Shown: positions 63,144 to 64,000 of the stretch, one piece after another | Layout: the number at the start of each line of letters is the position of its first letter | Numbering within the stretch: position 1 is the stretch's first letter | NCBI GenBank assembly: GCA_026874595.1 | Contig: CM049318.1 | Span: 61,478,250-61,542,249 of the forward strand | From: Sipunculus nudus | Lineage: Eukaryota > Annelida > Sipuncula > Golfingiida > Sipunculidae | DNA: 64,000 nucleotides | Direction: 5' to 3' | The notes under the pieces: model-generated | Databases searched by the model: none | Seen by the model: only the letters and a program-made list of their open reading frames with translations | Told to the model about the DNA's origin: nothing | Made by a program: the position numbers and the translations under genes

Positions 63144-63450
63144 CGTGGTTCTAAAGTATCGTCTGTATACAAAACAAAAAGATTTAGGTAATTCACACCT
63201 TTTTCTACAGCGCAATTTGACTCGCTTTGTGGTAACTGACTTCCGTGTTTGTTGACATTCGGAAGTTAAGAAAACTCGTACCAAAACTAAAGTGAAACTC
63301 GACCGGAAACTTGGGACTAATAAAACATGGACGTCAAAATTCGGATGTCCTATGTGTAGGAGGCTCTATTTTTAGGCTTCGGGGAAAATACTGGACTATG
63401 GTCAAAGTTCGATATCCTCGTTGTTTTATATAAATAAATATGAATTATAT
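63144..63450 (-). promoter_or_regulatory. Putative promoter / 5' UTR region of PTTG1IP
   Basis: Placed by its position directly upstream of exon 1. The exon 1 flank is richer in CpG than the gene body, as expected for an unmethylated promoter. A TATA-like string TATATAAAAC sits at about 63433-63424 on the minus strand. No transcription start can be fixed from sequence alone. Confidence 0.3.
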
Positions 63451-64000
63451 AATTATAATTCTATGATAATGAATTAATCAAATGATATATACAGTGTTAT
63501 TTTGCTGATTGTAAACCCAACAGTGAAACTAAAATTGTTATAAATATAAATTATGTCGTGCATGAAAATGCTTTATAGGTTTACTCTATATATTGTAGCT
63601 TAACATCAAACGACGTTGTAAAGAATTACTCACTACATGTGAGAAAATATTCAAATTTAACACAAACCGTAACATGTATAAAGAAGCTACGTACTAGATC
63701 TGGAAAACCAATGAAATGGTTCCTCGATGAAGGTTTCAATTTCGTTCTTTTTTTCTTTGTTTCAACTCAATACCCTTTAGTGTCATGGTTTTGATATATT
63801 GAGAAACCCATGATATTATGCTCTAATATCTAAATATATTTATGTATTACTAGTTGATAAACCCGGCATACCGGACTTTTTACCGGGGTTGGGGAGATGT
63901 ATTGACTGAGACGAGGAATGTCAATTGGCTCATTTTTATTCTAATAGTTGACCAGAAATTTATACATCGGTATGTTTACCTTGAAGACCTGGTATAGTTA
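63300..64000. other. Upstream flank of PTTG1IP, no second gene seen
   Basis: AT-rich sequence without a supported ORF on either strand. It would contain the distal promoter. Confidence 0.5.

Noticed and set aside
63144-63284. Upstream in-frame ATG giving a 47-residue N-terminal extension of PTTG1IP
   Set aside because: It would place a basic, Cys-containing stretch before a clear signal peptide, and a possible acceptor lies between the two ATGs. The downstream start fits the family.

Overview
This is a window of animal nuclear DNA. It is AT-rich, most of it is non-coding, and the one clear gene is split by conventional GT..AG introns. The repeat landscape points to a marine invertebrate, most probably a bivalve mollusc. 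It has degenerate satellites built on GACCTTGACCTT / AAGGTCAAGGTCA, tRNA-derived SINEs, many non-autonomous DNA transposons, a decayed LINE and many poly-G/C tracts. The species assignment is an inference.

The gene is on the minus strand and occupies about 36.0-63.2 kb. Seven coding exons (63143-63017, 54631-54579, 52212-52101, 50519-50405, 48795-48730, 47580-47534, 38214-38171) join in frame with correct splice sites. They give a 187-residue type I membrane protein that I recognise as PTTG1IP (PTTG1-interacting protein / PBF family): signal peptide, eight-cysteine PSI-like ectodomain, one TM helix running into a Cys cluster, a charged coiled coil, and a C-terminal tail with a tyrosine motif. 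A sharp drop in CpG density at about 36.0 kb, next to a minus-strand AATAAA, suggests the 3' end of the transcript. Exon 1 and its upstream flank are CpG-rich.

The introns hold the most informative structures. Intron 3 contains eleven extra tandem copies of a 106-bp unit made of the end of the intron, the splice acceptor and the TM-coding first half of exon 4. Intron 1 carries three non-autonomous hAT-type elements, each with a perfect 8-bp target duplication; one of them contains a nested TA-flanked element. Intron 2 holds a PIF/Harbinger-like MITE 68 bp from an exon. Intron 6 holds a 39-bp minisatellite and several MITEs.

Region 1-36 kb is mostly intergenic. There is a possible terminal exon of another gene at the extreme left edge (105-163, +). 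The rest is a series of minisatellites: 32 bp at 1.3-2.2 kb, 47 bp at 5.3-7.4 kb split by a transposon, about 145 bp at 7.8-8.9 kb, about 155 bp at 10.6-11.4 kb, 300 bp at 23.6-24.8 kb, and 32 bp at 26.2-26.7 kb. There is also a very recent tandem duplication at 12.4-13.1 kb, a broken LINE reverse transcriptase at 14.0-15.7 kb (-), SINEs, and an old direct duplication at 30.4-32.1 kb. One unassigned 182-codon ORF (4011-4559, +) is long for this base composition. I see no RNA genes, CRISPR arrays, viral genes or bacterial genes.
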